Source: Bacteroidaceae bacterium (GTDB lineage: Bacteria; Bacteroidota; Bacteroidia; Bacteroidales; Bacteroidaceae). From it: a stretch of 64,000 nucleotides of DNA. The position numbers and the translations under genes were made by a program. This document shows positions 46,409-54,255 of the stretch, piece after piece (positions within the stretch are counted from its first letter, which is position 1; every line of letters starts with the position of its first letter). The stretch spans positions 21,996-85,995 of the forward strand of contig JAFWAX010000084.1 in the NCBI GenBank assembly GCA_017507385.1, given 5' to 3'. The notes under the pieces are model-generated. The model saw only the letters and a list, made by a program, of their open reading frames with translations, was not told the origin of the DNA and searched no databases.

Positions 46409-46462
46409 ACTTTTCGAAACAGTATCACTTTTCGAAACAGTATCACTTTTCGAAACAGTATC
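46409..46462 (+). repeat. Three perfect 18-bp tandem repeats
   Basis: Unit ACTTTTCGAAACAGTATC occurs three times without a spacer (46409-46426, 46427-46444, 46445-46462). Each unit contains the 6-bp palindrome TTCGAA. The 18-bp period fits neither a typical CRISPR nor a coding repeat of known type; protein-binding sites are plausible. Confidence 0.95.
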
Positions 46463-46514
46463 GTATCCTCAGCTAATAACCAAAGAGAACCGGTTCGTGC
46501 AAGTTTGTGTGGGC

Positions 46515-46557
46515 AAAAAAAGAGGGCAACCCAAGATTGCTCTTCGGTTGCCCTCTT
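46515..46557 (-). terminator. Terminator of the OMP-LRR operon
   Basis: Perfect 12-bp stem AAGAGGGCAACC / GGTTGCCCTCTT with a 14-nt loop, followed on the minus strand by a T run (46515-46521). It is 34 nt after the LRR gene stop. Confidence 0.92.
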
Positions 46558-46590
46558 ACACTAAAAGTTTGTTTAAGGTTTCACGCTATG

Positions 46591-47352
46591 CTACGGGAGC
46601 TCCACAGTCCAATAGCTGCGGGTTGGCGTGATGCGGCCAAACTTTCCCCATTTAGGATGTTTCTTGAATTTTGAAAGTCCAGCAGAAGGAACGTTCAGAC
46701 GAGTGACGTGTATCTCACTGAACACATCTTCACCCAATTCAAACGGTTCGGTGACACGCAAATTCACCTCGACCAAACTTGTATTGATAAATGCCTCGTC
46801 ATCAATGAGTTCCATTGTTGTCGGCATATTCATTTTCTGAACGATGGTACCATCAAATGCACGCTTACCTATGCGCTTGAGACCTTGAGGAAGGTTGATT
46901 TTCTCCAATCCCCAGCAACCAACAAATGCGCCATCAGGAATCTCCTGTATGCCTTCTGGAAGTACGATAGAAGTAATCTTCTTGCAAGTACGGAAGGCAT
47001 AAGGCGCAATAACCGTAGCATGAGCTGGAACAACAAATTCTCCGGTCTTTCCAGGAGGGCAAAGAACAAGTGTCTTGCCGTCCTTTGTATAGACCACACC
47101 ATCAATAGACTTAAAATGAGGATTGTCTGCATGAACGTTCAGGTGGGTCAACTTGAAACAATGGTCAACAACGTTATTCCCGAAAGCTTCCACAGATGCA
47201 GGAATCTCCAACGATGTTATTTCGATGTTCTTATAATAGGCTGAATCTGCCACAACTGTCTGGCCATCAGGGATAACTGCTGCTCCTTCGGAGTTCTGCG
47301 CTTGAACAGTAAAGATTGCCCCAAGGACTATTAAAAATAAAATTGTTCTCAT
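46591..47352 (-). CDS. Secreted BspA-like leucine-rich-repeat protein
   Basis: Surface or periplasmic LRR_5 protein, 253 residues, signal peptide ending VQAQ. Four or more repeats of the BspA type: LEIPASVEAFGNNVVDHCF, FVVPAHATVIAPYAFRTC, IVLPEGIQEIPDGAFVGC and INLPQGLKRIGKRAFDG. Proteins of this group bind host or partner-cell ligands in oral Bacteroidetes, but this is a short member without an anchoring domain. Last gene of the minus-strand cluster, 6 nt after the OmpA-family gene and followed by a strong terminator. Confidence 0.85.
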   Translation of the reverse strand: MRTILFLIVLGAIFTVQAQNSEGAAVIPDGQTVVADSAYYKNIEITSLEIPASVEAFGNNVVDHCFKLTHLNVHADNPHFKSIDGVVYTKDGKTLVLCPPGKTGEFVVPAHATVIAPYAFRTCKKITSIVLPEGIQEIPDGAFVGCWGLEKINLPQGLKRIGKRAFDGTIVQKMNMPTTMELIDDEAFINTSLVEVNLRVTEPFELGEDVFSEIHVTRLNVPSAGLSKFKKHPKWGKFGRITPTRSYWTVELP

Positions 47353-47358
47353 CTTTAT

Positions 47359-48708
47359 TTACTCTTTTGAAGGTTCTGACTGAAGAATCTGGCTCTTGCC
47401 GCCGTCTCTGTCAAGGAAAAAGATAACGGCACGGTTCCATTCGTTCACTGATTCATAAGGCTGAACGGTATCGCCCTTATAGTCTATGCGGAGACGATCC
47501 TTTGACACGCCAAATTCATCGACAAGCATATCATATACCGCCTGAGCACGTTTCTGGGAAAGGCGAAGGTTGTAGGCCGGATAAGCCGTCTCAATGTCGG
47601 CATAGCCCGTGACAATCAGGTTGATATCTGGGTGCGTGCTCAAGAAGGTTGCAACACTCTTGATGTTCTTCTTCTGGGCTTCAGTGATGTAATGGCGGTC
47701 AACATAGAACGAGATGGTCGTCTGCAAAGCCTCGCTGAGTCTAATCTTTTCATAAATCTCAGGCATCATCATGTTTGCCTCATTAAGACGTTCATTCTCA
47801 TCGCTCGCCATCTTGTTCAGTCGCTCAATAACTGCCGAATCCAAGTGCTTAACATAATGGAAGCGACGACGCCCATGACAATCCTTGAAATGGAATTGAG
47901 CACCTAAAAGTACATCGAAATAGGTATCATAAACACGGTCATATTCGTGACCATTATATTTATCGTCCGTACCATTGAACGTTACTTCGCCGGTAATATC
48001 CCACGCATCACTAACTTTCCAGCGTCCCTGCAAACCTACATGCGCTGCAAAATAGTTGCCTGGTTCAGAATTTACAGGATAAGCATAAGTTCCCGTGGAT
48101 TTCCCGTCGGGGCTATTATAAGAAACTCCATTAGACCATGCTTCAAGCTTTTCCTTCTGGAAACCGAAGGTACGGTTGTAGCCCAGACCAACAATTCCCA
48201 CAAGGTTAAACACACGGTCTTCACGATATTTATATACGATATTGGTCAAATTCACCAAAGCATCTATATAACCCGAAAAGATGTTGAAGTTATAGTTGCC
48301 AAAAGCATACTTCTCGCCTGGAGCTAAAGTCCAGCCCAAATCTGTCAGTTCGCAAAGCTCCCATTCGGCACGTCCGACTTGCGGATGTATTCCGGCTGTA
48401 AGTCGTAAACCGAATGAAGGATAGAACCATTTTCCTACACCGATATTGACACTAAGTCGCTGATTCTTAAAGAAATTTCCGAAACGAGTGTTTTCCGACA
48501 TTGAATGACTGAAGCCCGTTTGAACCATCACAAAAATATTATCTGCAAAATGATAATCATCCAAATAGGCATTTTCGTCAAAATAAAGGCTATCATCATC
48601 AAGCTCAATGCGAGAACGAGTGGAATCTACTACCTGATATTCCTGAGCGCCCACTAACAGGCTGAACATCAAGGACAGAATTACTATATATATTTTCTTT
48701 GTTGCCAT
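47359..48708 (-). CDS. OmpA-family outer-membrane beta-barrel protein
   Basis: 449 residues: signal peptide (ending VGAQ), an N-terminal beta-barrel at about 45-280 with alternating strands (VNIGVGKWFYPSFGLRLTAG, YIDALVNLTNIVY), a linker helix and a C-terminal OmpA-like domain at about 330-440 with NLIVTGYADIETAYPAYN, LRLSQKRAQAVYDML and NRAVIFFLDR. The Asp and Arg used for peptidoglycan binding appear to be retained. Two related proteins are encoded at 48752-49987 and 51769-53019, with progressively less conserved C-terminal domains. Likely an outer-membrane anchor for the adjacent glycan system (inference). Confidence 0.88.
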   Translation of the reverse strand: MATKKIYIVILSLMFSLLVGAQEYQVVDSTRSRIELDDDSLYFDENAYLDDYHFADNIFVMVQTGFSHSMSENTRFGNFFKNQRLSVNIGVGKWFYPSFGLRLTAGIHPQVGRAEWELCELTDLGWTLAPGEKYAFGNYNFNIFSGYIDALVNLTNIVYKYREDRVFNLVGIVGLGYNRTFGFQKEKLEAWSNGVSYNSPDGKSTGTYAYPVNSEPGNYFAAHVGLQGRWKVSDAWDITGEVTFNGTDDKYNGHEYDRVYDTYFDVLLGAQFHFKDCHGRRRFHYVKHLDSAVIERLNKMASDENERLNEANMMMPEIYEKIRLSEALQTTISFYVDRHYITEAQKKNIKSVATFLSTHPDINLIVTGYADIETAYPAYNLRLSQKRAQAVYDMLVDEFGVSKDRLRIDYKGDTVQPYESVNEWNRAVIFFLDRDGGKSQILQSEPSKE

Positions 48709-48751
48709 ATTCCAAATTGCATTAAATCATTAAAACTTCTACTGTACCCAA

Positions 48752-49987
48752 CTAATCATTAATGATACATACAATATAGTCACCTGTCGGCCTGATATTA
48801 CTTTCGTTGGCACAAACTCGAATACGAGAGGATGGAATCTCATAACGTTCCAACAGGATGTCGCCAATGGCTTTCACTCGCTTTTGGAACAATTTATCAT
48901 CAACTCCAGAACTATTGGTGATGTAAATCAAGCTTTGTGGGGCACGCGACCAAGCTAATGCAGTTGTGTAAATGTTAGTCTGCTGCAAACGGTCAACTGT
49001 AGTTTCACCTTCATCGAAAGCAATCAAGGTATAGATGACATGTGCCTCAACATCAATCGTATCTGTCTGTTCTTCCAGTTCTTGCTGACGCTTCTTTGTC
49101 TTGTCACGCAAGTCATCAATCTCTGCCAATTTTTGTTTATACACAGTCATATCATGACGTGGATAATAGAAACCTGGGGCTTGGCCTCCCTTGTTGTTGA
49201 AGCGATAGCTTACACCTACCACAAAATCGAGGTGTCCATCCCAAGTATTCTTGGTGGTAGGATTACTATCGTAGGAGTTATCAAGGAAGTTTTCTACTGC
49301 TTCAATATGCAGATTCCAATTCCTTGCCACCATAAACGTTCCTGCAACACCTGCGCGGATATTGATGAGAGAATGCTGACGATTCTGATATTTGTCCTGA
49401 TTGCTTAACTGAGCACCATGGCCATTATCAATCCCCTGAGCCGAAGCATATTTGCCTGACGTGTAATTTCTTGAAACAGAGCCTCCAATACCGACAATTC
49501 CTTGAAAATGGAATTTCCGGTTCTCACGGAATCCACAAATGAGGTTTGTGAAATTAAGAAGATAGTCTATATTCAATGCATACGAGTTCCATTTGAACCG
49601 GTCATGAATCATGTCCTTAAAATCACCTACAAATTGATTATCCGTAACACCTGTATTACGTGTGTAATTAAGCTGCAAACGCACACCGCTCACAGGAGTA
49701 ATTTCCTTGCCGAAAGTCAATGCGGCAGCAGGTCCCATCACCTGAAAGAATCCTGCATGTGAAGCATCACTACCAAAGTTAGAAACGACACCGCCATACA
49801 AACCAAGATACCAGTTATCCTTAAAATCTGTGTTTGCTACATGCCTTTTCTCCACCAATGGAACAGCCATGTCTTCCAATATTGCTAAAGTTGAGTCGGC
49901 TACACTCTGAGCAAACGAGACGACCGCCGTCAACAGCAATACAAATAATGTTCCTAATTTCCTTACCATACCTTTTACCTTATTCAT
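48752..49987 (-). CDS. Outer-membrane beta-barrel protein with degenerate OmpA-like C-terminus
   Basis: 411 residues; a Met at residue 7 is an alternative start. Signal peptide LGTLFVLLLTAVVSFAQ. The barrel (about 55-270) has strands such as NWYLGLYGGVVSNFGSD and FDFVVGVSYRF-like ends (HLDFVVGVSYRF). A short coiled-coil linker (KQKLAEIDDLRDKTKKRQQE) follows. The C-terminal about 100 residues keep the OmpA layout (KRVKAIGDILLERYEIPSSRI) but lack the recognisable Asp/Arg peptidoglycan-binding positions. It lies 19 nt after the dehydratase gene, whose final codons form a G9 run. Confidence 0.82.
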   Translation of the reverse strand: MNKVKGMVRKLGTLFVLLLTAVVSFAQSVADSTLAILEDMAVPLVEKRHVANTDFKDNWYLGLYGGVVSNFGSDASHAGFFQVMGPAAALTFGKEITPVSGVRLQLNYTRNTGVTDNQFVGDFKDMIHDRFKWNSYALNIDYLLNFTNLICGFRENRKFHFQGIVGIGGSVSRNYTSGKYASAQGIDNGHGAQLSNQDKYQNRQHSLINIRAGVAGTFMVARNWNLHIEAVENFLDNSYDSNPTTKNTWDGHLDFVVGVSYRFNNKGGQAPGFYYPRHDMTVYKQKLAEIDDLRDKTKKRQQELEEQTDTIDVEAHVIYTLIAFDEGETTVDRLQQTNIYTTALAWSRAPQSLIYITNSSGVDDKLFQKRVKAIGDILLERYEIPSSRIRVCANESNIRPTGDYIVCIIND

Positions 49988-50006
49988 TTATTTCATTTTC
50001 AGCACG

Positions 50007-51605
50007 TTACCCCCCCCCGAAATTCAAATCGGAATTTCTGTCGAGTAACTCATATTTAGAATTATTACTCTTAAATTCTGGAACTATCATCTTCATCTTT
50101 CGTACCACACTCATTTCATCATACGTTTTATTTTTTTCCATCAACTCATCCAAATGCCTACACACATCCTCATATTCATAGGGTCGCACTTTGGCAATTC
50201 TGATTTTCGTATTGCTGGTGGGCCGTTCTTCTTCATCCTTGATAAGCACTTCCTCATACAGCTTTTCTCCTTTTCTCAATCCCATATACTGAATCTTCAC
50301 ATCCCGCCGGCCACTATTCTGAATGAGTTTCTTTGCCAAATCAGCAATCTTCACAGGCTGCCCCATATCAAACACAAACACTTCTCCGCCATGTCCCATT
50401 GTTCCTGCTTCCAACACCAGCGCACAGGCTTCTGGTATCAACATAAAATAACGTATGATGTCAGGATGAGCAACCGTAACAGGCCCGCCCATTTCTATTT
50501 GTCGCTTAAACAATGGAACAACAGAGCCATTAGAACCCAGCACATTACCAAATCTCGTCGTAACAAACTGCGTATGACCACCCTCTGGATTCTGTTTCTT
50601 CAAATGGTCGTTTAAGCTCTGCACATAAATCTCACAAATTCGTTTAGAGCATCCCATGACATTTGTTGGATTCACGGCCTTATCTGTGGAAATCATCACA
50701 AACTTCTTCACCTTATTCTCAACAGCCAAATCTGCAATGATACGAGTTCCCATCACATTGTTAAATATCGAAGCACAAGGATTATCCTCCATCATTGGCA
50801 CATGCTTGTACGCTGCGGTATGGAATACATAATCGGGCTTATATTGGCTGAAAATTTTTGCCATCCGCTCCTTATCAGTGATGGTTGCCACAAAAAATAA
50901 AGCATCAATATAGCTCCATTTATTCTGCAATTCCAGCATCAAATCATGCATTGGAGTCTCTGCCTGGTCAATAAGAATCAGCTTATCGGGAGTGTAGCTG
51001 GCAATTTGGCGCACGATTTCACTTCCGATACTTCCTGCCGCACCTGTTACCAGCACTCGTTTCCCCGACAACAGTTCACCAATTTTCTCCATGTTTATCT
51101 CGATTTCACGCCGAGGCAACAACTCTACTTCTTCACGTATGTTTTCACGTACTATGTCAAACATCGTTTTCGCCACAGCTCTCCAAACACAAAGAAGGAC
51201 AGTTGCGCACACAAACACCAAAACAAACACACGGTAAGGCACCTGCTCCGTAAAAGGAAGCAAATCAACAGCCCAACGCAATGCCATACAGAGAACTGTA
51301 CCCAACAATAAGGCAAAAGCTGTACGAGACAAATCCCTAAATTCCAATAAACGGGAAACATCTGCATAGGTATGGAAAACTCTCATACCTATACAATAAA
51401 ACACCATATCAATCAAAAAGGTGTACAATATCTGCAATGCATTTCCCACCAAATGAGCGGGACCATACACCACACTATACATCAATACCATAGACATAAA
51501 GATGAGAATTATGTCTAAAGTAGCAATTGCCCAAAATGGTAAAGCCTCTCGCGAGAAATACCACTTTTTCAGTTTATAAACAATGTTGTCTATCGATTTA
51601 TACAT
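50007..51605 (-). CDS. Membrane-bound nucleotide-sugar 4,6-dehydratase (CapD/PglF family)
   Basis: Converts UDP-GlcNAc-type sugars to the 4-keto-6-deoxy form, the first step towards amino-deoxy sugars. ATG at 51605 gives 532 residues; an upstream TTG is less likely. Four membrane helices (about 20-150) precede a Rossmann SDR domain with VTGAAGSIGSEIVRQI near residue 195, and ISTDKAVNPTNVMGCSKR near 305-320, where Met replaces the usual catalytic Tyr, as in PglF and CapD. With the aminotransferase, acetyltransferase and phosphoglycosyltransferase upstream it could produce a diacetamido-trideoxy sugar (inference). Confidence 0.94.
   Translation of the reverse strand: MYKSIDNIVYKLKKWYFSREALPFWAIATLDIILIFMSMVLMYSVVYGPAHLVGNALQILYTFLIDMVFYCIGMRVFHTYADVSRLLEFRDLSRTAFALLLGTVLCMALRWAVDLLPFTEQVPYRVFVLVFVCATVLLCVWRAVAKTMFDIVRENIREEVELLPRREIEINMEKIGELLSGKRVLVTGAAGSIGSEIVRQIASYTPDKLILIDQAETPMHDLMLELQNKWSYIDALFFVATITDKERMAKIFSQYKPDYVFHTAAYKHVPMMEDNPCASIFNNVMGTRIIADLAVENKVKKFVMISTDKAVNPTNVMGCSKRICEIYVQSLNDHLKKQNPEGGHTQFVTTRFGNVLGSNGSVVPLFKRQIEMGGPVTVAHPDIIRYFMLIPEACALVLEAGTMGHGGEVFVFDMGQPVKIADLAKKLIQNSGRRDVKIQYMGLRKGEKLYEEVLIKDEEERPTSNTKIRIAKVRPYEYEDVCRHLDELMEKNKTYDEMSVVRKMKMIVPEFKSNNSKYELLDRNSDLNFGGG
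50010..50018. repeat. C9/G9 homopolymer at the end of the dehydratase gene
   Basis: Nine G on the coding strand form the three terminal Gly codons of the dehydratase immediately before its TAA, 22 nt upstream of the next start codon. Insertion of a G would extend the protein by a few residues only. Confidence 0.9.
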
Positions 51606-51652
51606 TATTACCCGCAAACATCTTAGGAATGCCAATAGGATGAAAAACGCTG

Positions 51653-51701
51653 CAAAGTTACACTTTTTAATACAAATACGTTAAAGAAATTTGCAAAATT
51701 A
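51653..51701 (-). promoter_or_regulatory. Two candidate -7 boxes before the dehydratase gene
   Basis: Reverse-strand TAACTTTG (51653-51660) and TAATTTTG (51694-51701) lie 48 and 89 nt before the ATG at 51605. Suggests an internal promoter in the glycan cluster after the 133-164 bp gap. Neither has a perfect -33 TTTG. Confidence 0.5.
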
Positions 51702-51768
51702 CACTAATATTGTACTTTTTAACACAATAATATTAAAAAAACGTTTTATCGACATCAAAATGACATCC

Positions 51769-53019
51769 TCATCTTTTACGCATCACAAATACCACACCAT
51801 CAATCCATTCACCTTTCATCGGGAAAGGAGGAGTGGCTTTTTCATCAAACCAAGTCTCAAATCTTGAGACATCCACATTGTAATATCTTACAAGAGCTTT
51901 TTTCACAGACTCCACACGCCTTTCTGCCAAGTGCATATCTGGAGATTCGCTTTTCACCGATGCTCCACAGTATCCTTTAATAAGAAGATTTACATCTGGA
52001 TGCTTCTTCAGGAAATCCGCCACAATACGCAAGTTTTCCATCTGATAGTCATTCACAAACACTCTGTCCACATAAAACGAAATGCGTGTTTTCATCAGTT
52101 CTCCAAACGCCACGACTTCACTCGCTTCTCGGTCTTGATATTCTTTGAGTTTCTCATTATCAAGCAACTCCGCCACCCTTTCATCTGCTGTTCTCAAAGC
52201 TGTAGCCTCCCACCTTCTCACTTTATAGAACCTATAATCTCCATAGTGATCCATCAGATGAACTCTGACTCCAAGAGCCACTTCTGCATAAGGTTCCAGC
52301 GCAAACGTCTTCGAATGCTTCACACCATTATGACTATCGCCCACCATTGTTCCAACACCCTGCAGCACGATGTCTGCAGATTCGCTGATTTTCAACAGAC
52401 CTTGCAAACCACATCGCACAGCCAAATTCATGTGGTCAGAATAATCAACAGGATAACCCAATCTTTCCCATCTCTTCGTCTTGTCATCAAACCCGAATGA
52501 ATAGTTCATACCAGCGCCGACAAACAATTGCACATTCAATCTGCGCCGTTCGTTATACGGACAAAACAGGTTGGTCAGACTCATCATTTGGTCAACATAA
52601 GCAGCCGCCATCCCAAACGTATAATCTCCATCGCCCAGCAACGTGCTAACAGCTAACGCCTCATCACTCGCCCATCCTTTCTGGCGACGATACCCCAACG
52701 TCAGTCGAGTGCTCCAAATCTTCGAGAACTGCTTTCCTATACCCAAATCAAACATAGGCATACCCATTTTAGCAATCCCGTGCCCACTCATGTTTTCTGC
52801 CATCGACATGCTCCATCCGCCATAAAAATCCAGCATCCAATTGTCAGATGCATTATAAGGTCTCCAAACATCTATCACCTCCGGAGCTACTTGTCGAGGA
52901 GCCTCCCACTTCGGTCTCTTAGGTCTTTTAGGAGCCTTCCATTTCTTCTGTTCCTGAGCCATCCCCGCTAAAGAGAATGCCAACAACGCTAAAATCACAT
53001 AAACCCTTTTCATACCCAT
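51769..53019 (-). CDS. OmpA-like beta-barrel protein of the glycan cluster
   Basis: 416 residues; ATG at 53013 (third codon) is an equally good start for the signal peptide MKRVYVILALLAFSLAGMAQ. A basic Pro/Lys-rich stretch (KKWKAPKRPKRPKWEAPR) follows the cleavage site. The barrel runs from about 58 to 265 (DNWMLDFYGGWSMSMAENMS, LNVQLFVGAGMNYSFGF). The C-terminal OmpA-like domain (VNLLIKGYCGASVKSES, HLAERRVESVKKAL) has lost the Asp of the GHxD motif. It is 13 nt after the aminotransferase gene, so it is cotranscribed with sugar-biosynthesis genes. Paralogue of the 47359 and 48752 products. Confidence 0.84.
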   Translation of the reverse strand: MGMKRVYVILALLAFSLAGMAQEQKKWKAPKRPKRPKWEAPRQVAPEVIDVWRPYNASDNWMLDFYGGWSMSMAENMSGHGIAKMGMPMFDLGIGKQFSKIWSTRLTLGYRRQKGWASDEALAVSTLLGDGDYTFGMAAAYVDQMMSLTNLFCPYNERRRLNVQLFVGAGMNYSFGFDDKTKRWERLGYPVDYSDHMNLAVRCGLQGLLKISESADIVLQGVGTMVGDSHNGVKHSKTFALEPYAEVALGVRVHLMDHYGDYRFYKVRRWEATALRTADERVAELLDNEKLKEYQDREASEVVAFGELMKTRISFYVDRVFVNDYQMENLRIVADFLKKHPDVNLLIKGYCGASVKSESPDMHLAERRVESVKKALVRYYNVDVSRFETWFDEKATPPFPMKGEWIDGVVFVMRKR

Positions 53020-53032
53020 CTTGAATTATCAA

Positions 53033-54205
53033 CTATAGATTTTCATTTATACCTTTAATTACATATTCAATCTGTTCCTCACCCACACATGGCCCGCTAG
53101 GCAAACACAAGCCGCATCGGAACAACTGCTCGCTCACCCCATTGACATATGCAGGCGCATCCTTAAACACTGGCTGCAAATGCATCGGCTTCCACAAAGG
53201 ACGGGTTTCAACCCCTAGCGCATCCAGTTTCTTTTGCAAATCAAGCACTTCTCTTGCCGGTTCCTGCAATCCACCATCCTTCACGCCTTCAAGCCGAATC
53301 GTGGTCAACCAATAATTCGAGTCCATACAAGCATCAGGAGCAGAGTGCACTTCCACCCCCTCTGTCGCTCCCAGCATCTTCTCATACATTCCATGCACCC
53401 ATCGATGGTGCGCTATATGCGCATCAGCCACAGTCATCTGGCCGCGCCCTATGCCAGCACAGATGTTTGACATTCTGTAATTGTAGCCAATCTTCTCATG
53501 CTGATAATACGGATACGCCTCACGCGCCTGAGTCGCATAAAACATGACACGCTTCTTGCTTTCCCCGTCCGGGCAAATCAAAGCGCCGCCCCCACTTGTC
53601 GTAATCATCTTATTGCCATTGAAAGACAAAACTCCGTACTCGCCAAACGTACCGCACATCTGCCCCTTATAAGTCGAGCCAAACCCTTCTGCCGCATCCT
53701 CCAAGACGGGAATTTCATAGCGATTGGCAATCTCCATAAGCTCGTCCATCCTTGCAGGCATCCCATACAGATAAACAGGGACAATCGCCTTTGGCTTCTT
53801 GCCCGTCTTTGCAATCCTATCCTTAATGGCCTCCTCCAGCAACTGCGGGTCCATATTGTATGTACCCGGCTCACTGTCCACAAACACAGGAGTCGCTCCC
53901 TGATAGACAATAGGATTGGCTGTTGCGGCAAATGTAAAAGACTGGCATATCACCTCATCTCCCTTTCCCACGCCCAGCATTATCAGACCCAGATGAATTG
54001 CAGCAGTACCAGCACTCAAAGCAACAACTTCTTTGCGCACAGCCCTCCCGTCAGGTCCTGCACCGCTGACAAAAGCAGCCAAATCCTCCTCAAAGGCATT
54101 CACATTAGGACCGAGGGGCACAACCCAATTGGTGTCAAAAGCCTCCTTTATGTATTTTTGTTCCTCCCCGCTCATGTGGGCAAGACACAAATATATTTTA
54201 TCCAT
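53033..54205 (-). CDS. DegT/DnrJ/EryC1/StrS-family sugar aminotransferase
   Basis: PLP-dependent transfer of an amino group to a keto-sugar nucleotide; PglE/WecE-like. 390 residues, ATG start. Motifs: ALSAGTAAIHLGLIMLGVG, SFTFAATANPIVYQGATPVF, VLEDAAEGFGS, and PLP lysine Lys199 in GVLSFNGNKMITTSGGGAL. The YNYRMSNICAGIGRGQM block is also typical. Its substrate is most likely the 4-keto product of the dehydratase at 50007-51605. In Porphyromonas a member of this family (PorR) is required for A-LPS, the anchor of T9SS cargo; whether this is the equivalent is untested. An internal promoter precedes it. Confidence 0.93.
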   Translation of the reverse strand: MDKIYLCLAHMSGEEQKYIKEAFDTNWVVPLGPNVNAFEEDLAAFVSGAGPDGRAVRKEVVALSAGTAAIHLGLIMLGVGKGDEVICQSFTFAATANPIVYQGATPVFVDSEPGTYNMDPQLLEEAIKDRIAKTGKKPKAIVPVYLYGMPARMDELMEIANRYEIPVLEDAAEGFGSTYKGQMCGTFGEYGVLSFNGNKMITTSGGGALICPDGESKKRVMFYATQAREAYPYYQHEKIGYNYRMSNICAGIGRGQMTVADAHIAHHRWVHGMYEKMLGATEGVEVHSAPDACMDSNYWLTTIRLEGVKDGGLQEPAREVLDLQKKLDALGVETRPLWKPMHLQPVFKDAPAYVNGVSEQLFRCGLCLPSGPCVGEEQIEYVIKGINENL

Positions 54206-54221
54206 ATTTTTATATTTTAAG

Positions 54222-54253
54222 CAAAAATACGATTATTTTACTAAACAATCAAA
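54222..54253 (-). promoter_or_regulatory. Internal promoter before the aminotransferase gene
   Basis: Reverse strand: -33 TTTG (54250-54253), 20-nt spacer, -7 TATTTTTG (54222-54229), 17 nt before the ATG, adjacent to the end of the GT4 gene. Confidence 0.55.
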
Positions 54254-54255
54254 TT

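Larger units (their letters stand above)
45989..46590. other. 602-bp gene-free region rich in structured DNA
   Basis: Contains, in order: a -7 box for the fasciclin gene (46042-46049), a C8 tract (46069-46076), palindromic element copy 4 (46185-46262), an inverted repeat (46316-46356), a hairpin with T run on the plus strand (46360-46391), three 18-bp direct repeats (46409-46462) and the LRR-operon terminator (46515-46557). The 85-codon plus-strand frame at 46374-46631 mostly reads through the repeats (LFETVS three times) and is not a credible gene. Confidence 0.7.

Noticed and set aside
46409..46462. Possible CRISPR array
   Set aside because: Repeat units are directly adjacent, 18 bp long, without spacers and without cas genes nearby.
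46374..46631. 85-codon plus-strand frame with LFETVS repeats
   Set aside because: The repeats are merely the translation of the three 18-bp DNA repeats, and the frame runs through the operon terminator and into the LRR gene's end.
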